64,000 bases of DNA from Gp6-AA40 sp035711805 (GCA_035711805.1 DASTBV010000065.1:1-64000), one strand, 5' to 3'; positions 1-8,546 are shown, counted from the stretch's first letter. The notes: generated by a model from the letters alone, not told the origin. Made by a program: numbers and translations.

Positions 1-131
1 GCGCCGCCACCGTCCGTGACGCCGCCGACGAACCCCATCACCTCCACGTCACCCTTGCTCACCTCCTGCGCGTACGCCGTTCCGCTGCTGCACGCGAACA
101 CGAATGCGACGACAAATTTGACGAGTCTCAC
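1..131 (-). CDS. N-terminus of an outer-membrane beta-barrel protein (partial, runs off the window)
   Basis: The visible 43 codons read as a signal peptide (basic start, hydrophobic core, cleavage after A-Y-A) followed by a mature start QEVSKGDVEVMGFVGG, which is typical of small Acidobacteriota outer-membrane beta-barrel proteins. The start is taken as GTG at 131 because GGAGG (complement of 136-140) lies 4 bases upstream; an in-frame ATG at 164 is the alternative. The C-terminal half is outside the window. A beta-barrel C-terminus without its own N-terminus lies at 1739-2068 on the other strand, so the two may be pieces of one gene split by an inversion (see findings). Confidence 0.6.
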   Translation of the reverse strand, partial: MRLVKFVVAFVFACSSGTAYAQEVSKGDVEVMGFVGGVTDGGG

Positions 132-227
132 CCTGCCTCCTCGATTGCGATCGAGAATACGCATAGCTGAGCTCGGCGCCAATAACAAACGCAAGTCTCT
201 GCTTTCGCTAGAATCGTGCGAATCGGC

Positions 228-788
228 ATGCGCCTTCACGTTTGCATGGTGACAGTCGTCATTCTGACTGGAGGAGTCGGCTGTGGCAGTTCGCCCGCGG
301 CTCCATCTTCCTTTTTTCTCCCTCAAGGCCCTGGCCCCTACCACCTGAAGATGACGGGCTCTGCGACTTCAACGAGTCCTGACATGCCCCCGTGTTTCGG
401 AGCCGTGGTCGACCCAAGTTATGTTCGCGCGTACCTCGACTTTTCCAGGGAGGGTGCGATGTGGCTGGGACGAACGACATCGCAACTGGGAGACCTCGAA
501 GTGAGAATCCAGGGTGACGGAGCTGACGTGAGCGGATCCATCAAAGGGACAGCAATCGATACGGCCTACCCTTTTGGCCGACGAGGCATGGCGCCGCAAT
601 TCGCCCTGACGATCAAGGTGGGAGCGGCGACCGGAAGCGCCGGATCGGTCAAAGGTCTGGCAGACGGCACTGGACACGTCGGCGGCACGATTTCCGGCGA
701 TATTCAATACTTCGATGGGCTCGGGAATGTTACGAAGTGCTCCGCAGTCGTCTGGAGCCTGGAGATGGTCCCCAATCCCCTTTCGTAG
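228..788 (+). CDS. Putative lipoprotein of unknown function
   Basis: 186 aa. An N-terminal hydrophobic stretch ends in G-G-V-G-C, a plausible lipobox with the lipidated Cys near residue 19, so the product is probably an outer-membrane or periplasmic lipoprotein. The rest is Gly/Ser/Thr rich with alternating hydrophobic residues, suggesting a beta-sandwich, and holds a few Cys residues. I do not recognise a domain. ATG at 228 is preferred over GTG at 216 because it gives the more compact signal peptide. It lies inside the segment that may have been inverted. Confidence 0.6.
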   Translation: MRLHVCMVTVVILTGGVGCGSSPAAPSSFFLPQGPGPYHLKMTGSATSTSPDMPPCFGAVVDPSYVRAYLDFSREGAMWLGRTTSQLGDLEVRIQGDGADVSGSIKGTAIDTAYPFGRRGMAPQFALTIKVGAATGSAGSVKGLADGTGHVGGTISGDIQYFDGLGNVTKCSAVVWSLEMVPNPLS

Positions 789-811
789 AACTGGGCGATT
801 CTGAGGCGGCC

Positions 812-979
812 GTGAACGAATTAGCGGGTCTGCTGCGCCAATGGGGCGTCTCGGTCGATGACCTGACGACGCTCGACATCGATAGCAAGACCATCGTGGA
901 GGTGCAGTCAGCGTTCGAAGGATGGGAGGTCCATCGTGCGACTAGCCTGCATGGCCGCAGTCACAATGACTGCGGCTAG
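812..979 (+). CDS. Small hypothetical protein or gene remnant
   Basis: 55 aa starting at GTG 812, with GAGG a few bases upstream. The sequence is mostly acidic and helical in character (VNELAGLLRQWGVSVDDL). No family is recognised. Its last codons form one arm of a perfect hairpin (954-976), and it converges on the gene ending at 976. The frame is open upstream to 737, so it could also be the tail of a larger, decayed gene. Confidence 0.3.
   Translation: MNELAGLLRQWGVSVDDLTTLDIDSKTIVEVQSAFEGWEVHRATSLHGRSHNDCG
954..976. terminator. Perfect hairpin between convergent genes
   Basis: GCCGCAGTCA, loop CAA, then TGACTGCGGC: a perfect 10-bp stem with a 3-nt loop, extendable by a G-T and a T-A pair. 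It sits exactly where the plus-strand ORF (to 979) and the minus-strand gene (from 976) end. That suits a bidirectional terminator. There is no T-tract, so the role is inferred from position. Confidence 0.45.
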
Positions 980-1740
980 ACCTTTCCTCCAGCCCTCTCG
1001 GTAAAGATCGGCGCCGGCGGCTTCCACCCTCTCGGGGTGCCGCCTTTGGTCCATTCAAAGCGCAAGACCTTGGTTACGCTTCGGCCCGTGCCGTCCTGAC
1101 ACAAGAACGACACCTCCCAGATTCCTTCGCGCGTTATTGCGATCTGCTGCAACGACTGATTCTGGGTTGCTCCCTGAAAACGCAGCCGATCGCCTTCTTT
1201 GCGAACAAATGTGTAGCGGACGGGAATGTCGTTAAACAACTCACTAGAACCATCGAGCAACACGACTTCTTCGAACGCGTCCCGGCCACCATGGAATTCA
1301 GGCACATCGCCGAACACATCCTTGCTCGACCGCCACTGCATATTGATTATTGAGAACTTGAAACCAGTCACTTTTTTCGACTTTAAGTTCCAGACAGCTA
1401 TATCGAGTCCGTCCTTCTCTTCGCGCCACTTCAATTTGAGGTCTAACGGTTCGCTGTTGGCGCCCGTCGAAACGGACGCACCAGACCGCGTTGGGCGCTT
1501 CGTCGAGGAGACCGCAGGCGCCCTCGACGGCTGATCGTTTCGATGCACCCTCGGCCGGTCAGTCGCTGTTATCAGTTGGGCAACCAGACTCTTTGTAATG
1601 CCCCACCAGAGAGCGCTGTCCTCGTGGCCGAGTTCGACGCCGTGTCGGTGTTCCTTGTCGGGATGCACGTAGTTGCGATATTCGCCAAGCACATTCGCAA
1701 CGTCCCGTGCTGACGGTGTGATCCAGCCTAATTCGTACCT
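976..1740 (-). pseudogene. 5'-truncated gene, unknown protein with RNYVHPDKE and ALWWGITKSL motifs
   Basis: The frame is open from about 1740 to the stop at 976. It starts in the middle of a conserved-looking stretch (ELGWITPSARDVANVLGEYR, then NYVHPDKE, then a segment containing EDSALWWGITKSLVAQL). That stretch resembles the C-terminal helical part of larger bacterial proteins I cannot name. A roughly 150-aa domain rich in charged and beta-type residues follows. An ATG at 1692 allows 238 aa, but the similarity-type signal extends upstream of it to the point where the beta-barrel fragment on the other strand begins. I therefore read the gene as cut at its 5' end. Confidence 0.5.
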
Positions 1741-2068
1741 GACGGGAAGCGAGGATTTCTCCGGGTTCGGTGTTGACGTCGATAGCCACGGCTTCTCGTT
1801 TGACCTGAACCTTCATTACCTGTTCCCGCAGACGAATACCCCGAAGTTCACACCGTACGTGCTGGGCGGGATCGGATATCTGCGCGCGTCGGCCAGCGCC
1901 ACGGTCGCCGGGAGCACCATCGACGCGTCAGCGTCGGACACGGGACTCAATATCGGCGGCGGAGCCCGATGGCAGGTCGGATCGCGCTGGGGGCTCAAGC
2001 CCGAGATCAAGGTTCTGATTGCCGACAACAGCAGCGTTCGATTCGCGTTAGGGATCTACCGCCGCTGA
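1739..2068 (+). pseudogene. C-terminal part of an outer-membrane beta-barrel protein, 5' end missing
   Basis: About 109 aa with the signature of the last strands of a small beta-barrel: FTPYVLGGIGYLRA, then SDTGLNIGGGARWQV, then WGLKPEIKV and a terminal strand VRFALGIYRR. No signal peptide and no good start lie upstream. The frame runs back to 1673, but that part is antisense to the truncated gene on the minus strand. The missing first half (signal peptide plus about 70-80 aa) would match the type of protein starting at 131 on the minus strand. Confidence 0.6.
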
Positions 2069-2154
2069 TCCTCACGAGCTCGAACGCGCAGGCATCGCGT
2101 TTGCTTTTTTGAAGGCAAGCGCACGCTCGCGCTCTGACTCAAGAGGAGACTGAC

Positions 2155-2370
2155 ATGAATCAGTTCGACGATCGCGACAACCCGGATGACTCTGCTGAGC
2201 CGCGCCACGACCAGGGTCTCGGCGAAGAAGCGTCGGCGTTCGGGCAGAGGGTGAAGGGCAAGACGAAGGACATCGCCGGCGAAGTCACCGGCGACGAAAG
2301 CCTGGAAGAAAAGGGCGAGCGCGAAAATCAGGCAGGACGCGAGCGTCAGCGCAACAACGACGGTATCTAG
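2155..2370 (+). CDS. CsbD-like stress protein
   Basis: 71 aa, very hydrophilic. It contains the CsbD-type core: RVKGKTKDIAGEVTGDESLE followed by a Glu/Lys-rich helical tail. CsbD proteins are small soluble general-stress proteins of unknown mechanism. The start ATG is preceded by AAGAGGAG at a good distance. It stands alone, between the beta-barrel fragment and a minus-strand gene. Confidence 0.85.
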   Translation: MNQFDDRDNPDDSAEPRHDQGLGEEASAFGQRVKGKTKDIAGEVTGDESLEEKGERENQAGRERQRNNDGI

Positions 2371-2417
2371 CTCAGCAACCGTATTGGGGCCGGCGCCGAG
2401 GACGCTGGCCCCAACCT

Positions 2418-3353
2418 TCAGTCGATCTTCACCCGCCGCCGGAACTGCTGGTTCTCGTTACACACAAACTCGATCATCTCGTCATCGACCGTCACGCGCT
2501 GATTGATGCGGACGGTGAACGGCTTGGTGTAGGACTTCGGATCCTCGACGGTGATATCGATCTCGAGCTTGCCGTAGATGGGCCGGCGATAACGCTCGGT
2601 GAACTTCGCCTGCTGGCTGTACGGGCTGCCCCAGACGTCGAGCCAGCCATCGAACGGGCCGTCTTCCGCTCCCCGCAGATTGTTCGTCTCGACGACGAAC
2701 GTATCGCCATCCCAGCGTCCAACTGAATAGCCGTACCAGAACGGCTGAGGGTCGCCCTGTTTGGGGAGCGTGCGTCCGTCGGTGTAAATGGTGCGCAGCC
2801 CGTAGTTCGCCTCATACATGATCAGCGTGACTTTCGGCGTCTGCAGGATCTTGCGCGGCTGCGGCTGCATGTGGAACTGCGTGATGCCCATCGGCATGCA
2901 GTTGGCGTCGGGGTTGTCCTTCGCGTCCGCCGCCTCGCGCTGCTTGCGGATGGCCGCGGCCCAGGGCGTGAACGGCAGTCCCCCTTTGATGTTGGCGCCG
3001 AGCTCGAAGAACGTGGCGATCGGCGGCGATTTCGGATCGGGAGGGAAGGGCGCCACTCGCGGCTCGATCGGAATGCCAGCCGGACGGCTGCCCGGCTTCT
3101 GCCCGTCGAGCTCGCCGACGTTGCGTTCGCCGACGATGCCGGCGATCCGTGCCGGGACGGGTTCAGGATCCGCGCGCAGCCAGATGCCCGAGAGATCCGG
3201 CTTGCCGTCCGCGGTGCGCGGCGGCGGCGCGTCCATGCGAACCTGACCCTTCGCGTCGCGTGGAACGCCGGTTTCCTGAAACTTCGGCCACTGGGCGCCG
3301 AGCGATGTCGTACAGGCCAGTAGAACGGTCGCGGCTGCGAACGTATTCCTCAT
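2418..3353 (-). CDS. Secreted protein of the DLSGIW-type family
   Basis: 311 aa with a signal peptide (MRNTFAAATVLLACTTSLGA). Hallmarks are GKPDLSGIWLRAD near the N-terminus, a central region with Cys-x-Pro-x-Gly, and GRWDGDTFVVETNN followed by a beta-rich end. These are typical of exported proteins found in many copies in Acidobacteriota; the function is not established. A second member is at 8684-9631. The start at 3353 is chosen for GGAG six bases upstream and the clean signal peptide. It is divergent from the propeller gene at 3431. Confidence 0.75.
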   Translation of the reverse strand: MRNTFAAATVLLACTTSLGAQWPKFQETGVPRDAKGQVRMDAPPPRTADGKPDLSGIWLRADPEPVPARIAGIVGERNVGELDGQKPGSRPAGIPIEPRVAPFPPDPKSPPIATFFELGANIKGGLPFTPWAAAIRKQREAADAKDNPDANCMPMGITQFHMQPQPRKILQTPKVTLIMYEANYGLRTIYTDGRTLPKQGDPQPFWYGYSVGRWDGDTFVVETNNLRGAEDGPFDGWLDVWGSPYSQQAKFTERYRRPIYGKLEIDITVEDPKSYTKPFTVRINQRVTVDDEMIEFVCNENQQFRRRVKID

Positions 3354-3376
3354 TCGTTTCTCCGGTTGGTCCGCCA

Positions 3377-3404
3377 GGCGCGCCTGACAAGGCGCGCCCC
3401 ACGA
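3377..3404. repeat. Palindromic repeat, GATCGTGGGGCG family (copy 1)
   Basis: GGCGCGCCT / AGGCGCGCC stem with a GACA loop, followed by the conserved flank CCACGATC. Read on the minus strand this is the same design as the elements at 43443-43469 and 56622-56675. It lies in the 77-bp divergent promoter region between 3353 and 3431. Confidence 0.6.
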
Positions 3405-3430
3405 TCGAGCGACAGGCACACTACACTAAA

Positions 3431-4558
3431 ATGCGCTCCACGATGTCTGCAATTACTTCGCGCTCGCTGACCTCATTTACGATGGCCGCCGTCGTGGCCG
3501 TTTCGCTGGTTGCCTGGGCTAGGGCCCAGCAACCGACGCTGCGAGCGCCATCCTTCCAGGTCGATCCTGGCTGGCCGACGATCCCGAACAACTGGGTGCT
3601 TGGCGAAGTCTCATCGATCGCCGTCGATCCGCGCGATCACATCTGGGTGCTGCACCGGCCGGCGTCGATTCCCGCCGACCGACGCGCGAATGCGGCCCCG
3701 CCGGTTCTTGAATTCGACACGGCGGGCAAACTGATCAGCAGCTGGGGCGGCCCGGCCGACGCGTACGACTGGCCGGATCGCGAGCACGGCATTTATGCGG
3801 ACGACAAAGGCTTCATCTGGATCGGCGGCAACGGCGGCTGGCCGAAACCGGCCGCCGCGGGCCGCACCGACGACATGATCCTGAAGTTCACGTCAGGCGG
3901 AAAGTTCGTCCGCCAGATCGGCGCGCGCGGCAAGAGCACGGGGAACGCGGACACCGCAAACGTCCACCAGCCGGCCGATCTCTTCGTACACACACCAACC
4001 AACGAGCTGTTCGTGGCGGACGGGTACGGCAATCAGCGCATCGCCGTTTTCGACGCGGAGAGCGGCCGATTCAAACGGTCCTGGGGCGCGTTCGGCAATA
4101 CCCCGCCGGCAGCGATGACGGCCAACCCGCCACAGTCGGCGCCGCCCGGCACCGAGCCGCCGATGCAATTCGGACTCGTACATGCCGTGAAGGTATCGCG
4201 CGACAACATCGTCTACGTCGCCGACCGGACCTACAGGAGACTGCAGACCTTCACGCTGGAAGGGAAGTTCATCCGCCAGGTGACATTGCCGAGCGACACC
4301 GACGTTGCCCCGGTGCCCGCGGGGTTCGCCTTCTCCCCGGACCCGAAGCAGCAGTACCTCTATGTGGTCGACTCGGGGCCGATGCGCGTCGTCATCTTCG
4401 ATCGCGCGACGCTGACGGCCGTCGGTTCGCTCGGGATGCGGGGGCCGAAGCCGGGAGACTTCGATATCGTTCATCACATGGCGGCCGACTCGAAGGGCAA
4501 CCTTTATACCGCCGAGATCGTGACCAACCGCCGGGCGCAGCGCTTCGTCCTCCGGTAA
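3431..4558 (+). CDS. Secreted NHL-repeat (six-bladed beta-propeller) protein
   Basis: 375 aa with a signal peptide ending near W-A-R-A-Q. Repeated blades of the NHL type are visible: VSSIAVDPRDHIWVLHRP, ADLFVHTPTNELFVADGYGN, HAVKVSRDNIVYVADRTYRR and HHMAADSKGNLYTAE, each followed by a strand ending in F/V-F-D. Related propellers include peptidyl-alpha-hydroxyglycine alpha-amidating lyase-like proteins, but no catalytic assignment can be made. ATG at 3431 is used; ATG at 3443 is possible. Confidence 0.75.
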   Translation: MRSTMSAITSRSLTSFTMAAVVAVSLVAWARAQQPTLRAPSFQVDPGWPTIPNNWVLGEVSSIAVDPRDHIWVLHRPASIPADRRANAAPPVLEFDTAGKLISSWGGPADAYDWPDREHGIYADDKGFIWIGGNGGWPKPAAAGRTDDMILKFTSGGKFVRQIGARGKSTGNADTANVHQPADLFVHTPTNELFVADGYGNQRIAVFDAESGRFKRSWGAFGNTPPAAMTANPPQSAPPGTEPPMQFGLVHAVKVSRDNIVYVADRTYRRLQTFTLEGKFIRQVTLPSDTDVAPVPAGFAFSPDPKQQYLYVVDSGPMRVVIFDRATLTAVGSLGMRGPKPGDFDIVHHMAADSKGNLYTAEIVTNRRAQRFVLR

Positions 4559-4594
4559 GGAGGGGATACCGCGGCCGGCGTCCGGCATTTCAGA

Positions 4595-5176
4595 ATGGGA
4601 ATCATGCGTACTCTGCTTCTTATGACGGCAGTGGCCGTTGCTCCGCTTTGTGCGGCAGACGCGACGGCGCAAGCTCCCTCGGCATCACGTCCGCTTACCG
4701 GCACCTGGAGATCGGCGCCGGACGAGATGAAACTGACCAGCGACTTCGACAAGTCGGTATGGGGCGCGAACGCAACCTCCGTCCGCACCGTCGAGCTCGT
4801 CGTGAAGTCGAATACCGACGCCACCCTGCGCGTTGTGAAGAAAGTGATCGACGCCAGGAGACGGACTGTCCCGGCATCGACGTGGATCGAAGAGGCACAA
4901 CTGCGCATCGGTGGAACTACGCCGGGCGTCGCCGATCGCGTTGAGCACGAGGTCACGGTGACGAGCGCCGTGCGGCTCTTTCCCGACGATCCGAACTACC
5001 GGTTCGCTATCGACGGCCTGCGCGTGAAGCTCGTGACGTTCACTGCGCGCGACGGCAATTCGCTCGAGGTCCGCTACGACACGCCGGAAGGGCGCGGATC
5101 GTTCTGGGAAACGCTGACCCGCGCGCGCACGACGCCGCCACGCGCCGCGCGCACTCCCGCGAATACCGGTTCCTGA
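4595..5176 (+). CDS. Exported hypothetical protein
   Basis: 193 aa with a signal peptide (cleavage near A-T-A-Q). The mature part begins LTGTWRSAPDEMKL, resembling the start of secreted proteins that measure weight loss or lipocalin-like folds. It is beta-rich and has no recognised domain. It is 36 bp downstream of the propeller gene and probably cotranscribed. ATG at 4604 is an alternative start. Confidence 0.6.
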   Translation: MGIMRTLLLMTAVAVAPLCAADATAQAPSASRPLTGTWRSAPDEMKLTSDFDKSVWGANATSVRTVELVVKSNTDATLRVVKKVIDARRRTVPASTWIEEAQLRIGGTTPGVADRVEHEVTVTSAVRLFPDDPNYRFAIDGLRVKLVTFTARDGNSLEVRYDTPEGRGSFWETLTRARTTPPRAARTPANTGS

Positions 5177-5219
5177 TCGCCTTCTAGAGCATCTTCCAGA
5201 TGCGTGTCGCAAATCCGCG

Positions 5220-6155
5220 CTAGTTTTCCGCCGGCTGCTGAAGGCGATCGATGACGAGCACGTCAACTGGTCCGCGCTCGGTATCGAGCTTGAGACCGAG
5301 TTGCTCCTGCAGCGCTGTGAACAGCGATGGCCCGTTCGGATCGATCGGAGGCGGCTCGATTCCGGGCGGCGGCGGTCCCGGCGGCAATTGATCTGGCGTG
5401 GGTGTCCACTTCAGATCGATGTCATAGCCGCCGGTAAGTCCGGTACGATCGACGACGACCCGGCCGGTAAGCTGCGACAGGATCTGCGTCGCCAGCCGTG
5501 ACATCGGCATGCCGCCGGCGAGCAACTGTCCGAACCCCATGCGGTCGCCACATGCCGGACGCTCGCCGAGGGAGAACGGCGTACCGGGCGGGGGCGGAGC
5601 GCCGCGACCGTCGAGCGGCGGACCTCCGGCGCGTCCGCCGGGCGGCGGACCACCGGCGGGACCACGTCCGCGCGCGGCGTTGAGGGCGGCGCAGTCCACT
5701 GCTGCCGGTTTGAGCTGAGGGCCAAGGCCGCCGTCGGCTCGTACGAGCCTCAGCGCCAGAATCGGCATCTCGCGCGTTTCCGTGCGTGCCACCATCCCGA
5801 AGCGATCGCGCAGCAGCGTCCGCAGCATCAGCAGCATTCGAGGCGTCTGCGGAGGAGAGCCCGGCGGTGGAGGCTCGAACCGGCCCTCGATATCGAACCG
5901 GTCGGTGTTCGCCCAGTCCGGCGCGCCGACGATCTGAAAGTCCTGAAGCTGGTACGCCATTCGAACGAGCTGGCGCACGGGAACGTTGAACATCGCGACG
6001 TTGCCCGGCGTGTTGCGCTGAAGCATGTTCGGAGCGCCCGAGATGTTCCGCTTGACGGAGACGACGTCGAATGCCGGGTCGGGCGGTGGCGACTGCGCCC
6101 GCGCAGTGAGGGCAACGATGGACAGAGCTGCCGCAAGACACACGATCAGTTTCAT
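5220..6155 (-). CDS. TIGR03435 family protein
   Basis: 311 aa with a signal peptide (to A-R-A-Q). Family features: FDVVSVKRN just after the signal peptide, VRMAYQLQDFQIVGAPDW, RFDIEGRF, a conserved DRFGM segment, VVDRTGLTGGYDIDLKW and the C-terminal LFTALQEQLGLKLD with VDVLVID. It has a long Gly/Pro insert around residues 175-200. TIGR03435 proteins are expanded in soil Acidobacteriota; the function is unknown. The start at 6155 has GGAG upstream. It is directly downstream of the blaR1-like gene, which itself ends in the same domain. Confidence 0.85.
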   Translation of the reverse strand: MKLIVCLAAALSIVALTARAQSPPPDPAFDVVSVKRNISGAPNMLQRNTPGNVAMFNVPVRQLVRMAYQLQDFQIVGAPDWANTDRFDIEGRFEPPPPGSPPQTPRMLLMLRTLLRDRFGMVARTETREMPILALRLVRADGGLGPQLKPAAVDCAALNAARGRGPAGGPPPGGRAGGPPLDGRGAPPPPGTPFSLGERPACGDRMGFGQLLAGGMPMSRLATQILSQLTGRVVVDRTGLTGGYDIDLKWTPTPDQLPPGPPPPGIEPPPIDPNGPSLFTALQEQLGLKLDTERGPVDVLVIDRLQQPAEN

Positions 6156-6172
6156 GATGTGGCTCCGTTTTG

Positions 6173-6197
6173 GTAGCTTCCGCCTTGAGGCGGAAGC
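6173..6197. repeat. REP-like palindrome (GTAG-type variant)
   Basis: GTAGCTTCCGCCT, then TG, then AGGCGGAAGC: a perfect 10-bp stem preceded by GTA, in the 60-bp gap between the TIGR03435 gene and the blaR1-like gene. It is a variant of the GTAGTGTCCGCC family listed elsewhere. Confidence 0.6.
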
Positions 6198-6215
6198 CAC
6201 GATGGCGCTACAGAA

Positions 6216-8159
6216 TCAATCTGGACGGTTGATGCGATCGATAACGAGAACTTCCCGCGACACCGTGGTATCCACGAGTTTCAATCCAAGCTGCTCGGGC
6301 AACGCGGTAAACAACGATCGGATGCCAAGCGGCTCGAGCAGCCTCCCGAATGTCGGATGCGCGTGACCGATTGCGGCGATCGGCAGGATGCCGAATCGCA
6401 GCTCGAAGTCGTAGGCGCCGGTCAGGCCCGTGCGATCGATGATCATGCGATCCGGAGACAACGGATAGTGGGCGTGGGTTCGATGGAACTCATTGGCGAG
6501 GTCCGCCATCGTCACGCGAGCGCCGCTCAGCCCGAAGAAGTTGTTGTCGATGCCGCAAAAGCGGAGCGTCTGATGCCCGCGTAGAACGGGGCCCGTCGCG
6601 GGATCCGCGTTGGGACGCGGGTTCGTACCGCCGGCAAAGCAGTCGATGGTTGATGGCTTGAGCGACGATCCGAGCCGGCCGTCTGCGTTCGAACGCACCA
6701 GGGCATACGCCGGGAACGTCCGCGTCTCGCGATGCATCGCCAGCCCGAGCTGGCCCTCCAGCATCTGCCGCAACGCCGTCTGAACCTCCGCCGGATCGGT
6801 GAGTCCGTCGACGATGGTGAGGTCGGCCGGGACGGTGAGGTCGAACGTCTCATCGTCAATCCATCCGGGTCCTCCAACCACCGGCGTACGATCCGGGCCG
6901 TAGCCGTCGAGGCCGTAGGCAGTTCTGATCACGCTGCGGCCCGTGTAGCCCATGATCGCGAGCTCCCCACCGTCGCCGCCGATGGTGACCCGCCATCCTC
7001 GAGCGGCGATCGGGTCCTCACCGGGGAGCTGGACGGGGCCGGGGAATAGATTGAACCCGAGCAGCTGGTTGATTTGCGGCGGTCCAAACGGCTCTCCATC
7101 CGCGACCACCGGCTGCGCTCGCAGAATCGCCCCAAGCGCGCCAATCCCGACAATCGACGTCAGGACGATGGCGACGGCGACGGCAGTGCGTCTCGGCTTG
7201 CGATCGGCGTCCGGCAGGCGGAGCAGGCGGCGCACGCGATCGACGAGTGGTCCCCGCGTCGCGGCCATTGCCAGCGCAGGATGGGCGATGCTCCAGGACG
7301 CCAGCTCCGCGAGCGCTGCCGCATATTCGGCCGGGTCACCGCTCACCGCGACCGCCACATCGTCGCAGCAGTGCTCGCGTTCGGTCCGGATCCGTCTCGA
7401 TATCCACCAGACTCCGGGGTGGTAGAAGAGCACCGTCTCGGCGAGCGTCTGCAGGAGATTGATCAGGAAGTCGTGCCGACGGATGTGCGCGAGCTCGTGC
7501 GCGAGAATCGCTTCGACTTGCCGCGGCGACAGGCCGGCCATGGCGGCGACGGGAAGCAGGATCACCGGCCGCAACCAGCCGATCACTGTCGGCGTCGCGA
7601 CGCGTACGGTTTCGATGACCGTGAAGCGGCGTGTGAGTCCCAGGCGTGCCGCGATCTCCTCGGCGAGCGACTGCCAGCGCGAAGGCTGTTCGAGCCGTGC
7701 AGCCGCCTGGAGCTTCCGGATCCGCCAACAACCGGCACTGAGGCGCGTAAGCAGGATGAAGACACCCGCGAGCCACAACGTGACAAGGAGCGGCAACAGA
7801 ACGCCGGTGTCGATTGCCGTGGGCAGCGTGAGCTCAGTGGGCGCAGCCGCCGCGCTGCCGACTCCCGGAACCGGAGACCAGGGAGGGGTAATGGCGACGC
7901 CGATGGCGGCTCCTTGCGGCGAGCGAAGGACGTGGATCGCGTCGGCGAACGGGGCTCGAGGCGCGCTGGTGATCACGAGTGCCGTAACGACGGGAGCCGC
8001 CAGCATGGCAGCCAGCGCGCCGCACGCCGCGAGATAACGCAACTGCGGACGCCCGGAGCGCAGCAGCCGCAACACCAGGGAGGCCAGCAGCGCAATGCCG
8101 GCGCCCTGCCACACGAAATGCACGAGCGTCCATCCGGCAACGTCAACCCAGCTCGTCAT
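6216..8159 (-). CDS. BlaR1-like M56 metallopeptidase fused to a TIGR03435 domain
   Basis: 647 aa. The N-terminal half has four hydrophobic membrane segments and the M56 zinc protease core AILAHELAHIRRHDF (HExxH), followed by the second conserved block REHCCDDVAV. After a last membrane segment near residue 330, the C-terminal part (about residues 350-645) carries the TIGR03435 pattern: QINQLLGFN, DETFDLTVPA, MIIDRTGLTGAYDFELRF and VLVIDRINRPD. In BlaR1/MecR1 the extracellular domain senses ligand and the M56 domain cleaves the BlaI-type repressor. Here the penicillin-binding sensor is replaced by TIGR03435. Its start overlaps the end of the blaI-like gene by 4 nt. Confidence 0.85.
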   Translation of the reverse strand: MTSWVDVAGWTLVHFVWQGAGIALLASLVLRLLRSGRPQLRYLAACGALAAMLAAPVVTALVITSAPRAPFADAIHVLRSPQGAAIGVAITPPWSPVPGVGSAAAAPTELTLPTAIDTGVLLPLLVTLWLAGVFILLTRLSAGCWRIRKLQAAARLEQPSRWQSLAEEIAARLGLTRRFTVIETVRVATPTVIGWLRPVILLPVAAMAGLSPRQVEAILAHELAHIRRHDFLINLLQTLAETVLFYHPGVWWISRRIRTEREHCCDDVAVAVSGDPAEYAAALAELASWSIAHPALAMAATRGPLVDRVRRLLRLPDADRKPRRTAVAVAIVLTSIVGIGALGAILRAQPVVADGEPFGPPQINQLLGFNLFPGPVQLPGEDPIAARGWRVTIGGDGGELAIMGYTGRSVIRTAYGLDGYGPDRTPVVGGPGWIDDETFDLTVPADLTIVDGLTDPAEVQTALRQMLEGQLGLAMHRETRTFPAYALVRSNADGRLGSSLKPSTIDCFAGGTNPRPNADPATGPVLRGHQTLRFCGIDNNFFGLSGARVTMADLANEFHRTHAHYPLSPDRMIIDRTGLTGAYDFELRFGILPIAAIGHAHPTFGRLLEPLGIRSLFTALPEQLGLKLVDTTVSREVLVIDRINRPD

Positions 8160-8533
8160 GACCGCTCTCCCAGCCGCTTGTTCAGCAGCTTGCGAATCTC
8201 CGCGAGCTCACCCGGCGTCACCTTCCCGTCCTCGAGCGCCCGGAGGACCAGCTTTCCGGCCGCTCCGTCGAAGACCCGCTCGAGCAGGTCGCCCACCAGC
8301 TGCCGCTGGGTGGTGTCCTCGGACTCGGCCGCTTCGTAAACGTGGGTGCGCGCGGCTTCGTCGCGGCGGACGAGCCCTTTGTCCGCCATGATCTGCAGGA
8401 GCTTGAGCACGGTGGTGTAGGAGCCTTCGCGGCCCATTTCGACGGCCACGTCGCGCACCGTGCTCGGTCCCCGCGCCCAGAGAACGCGGAGGATGGCGAG
8501 CTCGGCGTCGGTGGGTTTCCTGCGAGGTGTCAC
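8156..8533 (-). CDS. BlaI/MecI/CopY family transcriptional repressor
   Basis: 125 aa, the usual length. Winged-helix N-terminus (TDAELAILRVLWARGPSTVR, then SYTTVLKLLQIMADKGLV) and a helical dimerisation tail. It is expected to repress its own operon until it is cleaved by the downstream M56 protease. The gene is translationally coupled to the blaR1-like gene (4-nt overlap). Two dyads of identical geometry, TACGA-N6-TCGTA, lie just upstream of the start (8547-8562 and 8571-8586), as expected for autoregulation. Confidence 0.9.
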   Translation of the reverse strand: MTPRRKPTDAELAILRVLWARGPSTVRDVAVEMGREGSYTTVLKLLQIMADKGLVRRDEAARTHVYEAAESEDTTQRQLVGDLLERVFDGAAGKLVLRALEDGKVTPGELAEIRKLLNKRLGERS

Positions 8534-8546
8534 GCTGCGGATTGTC

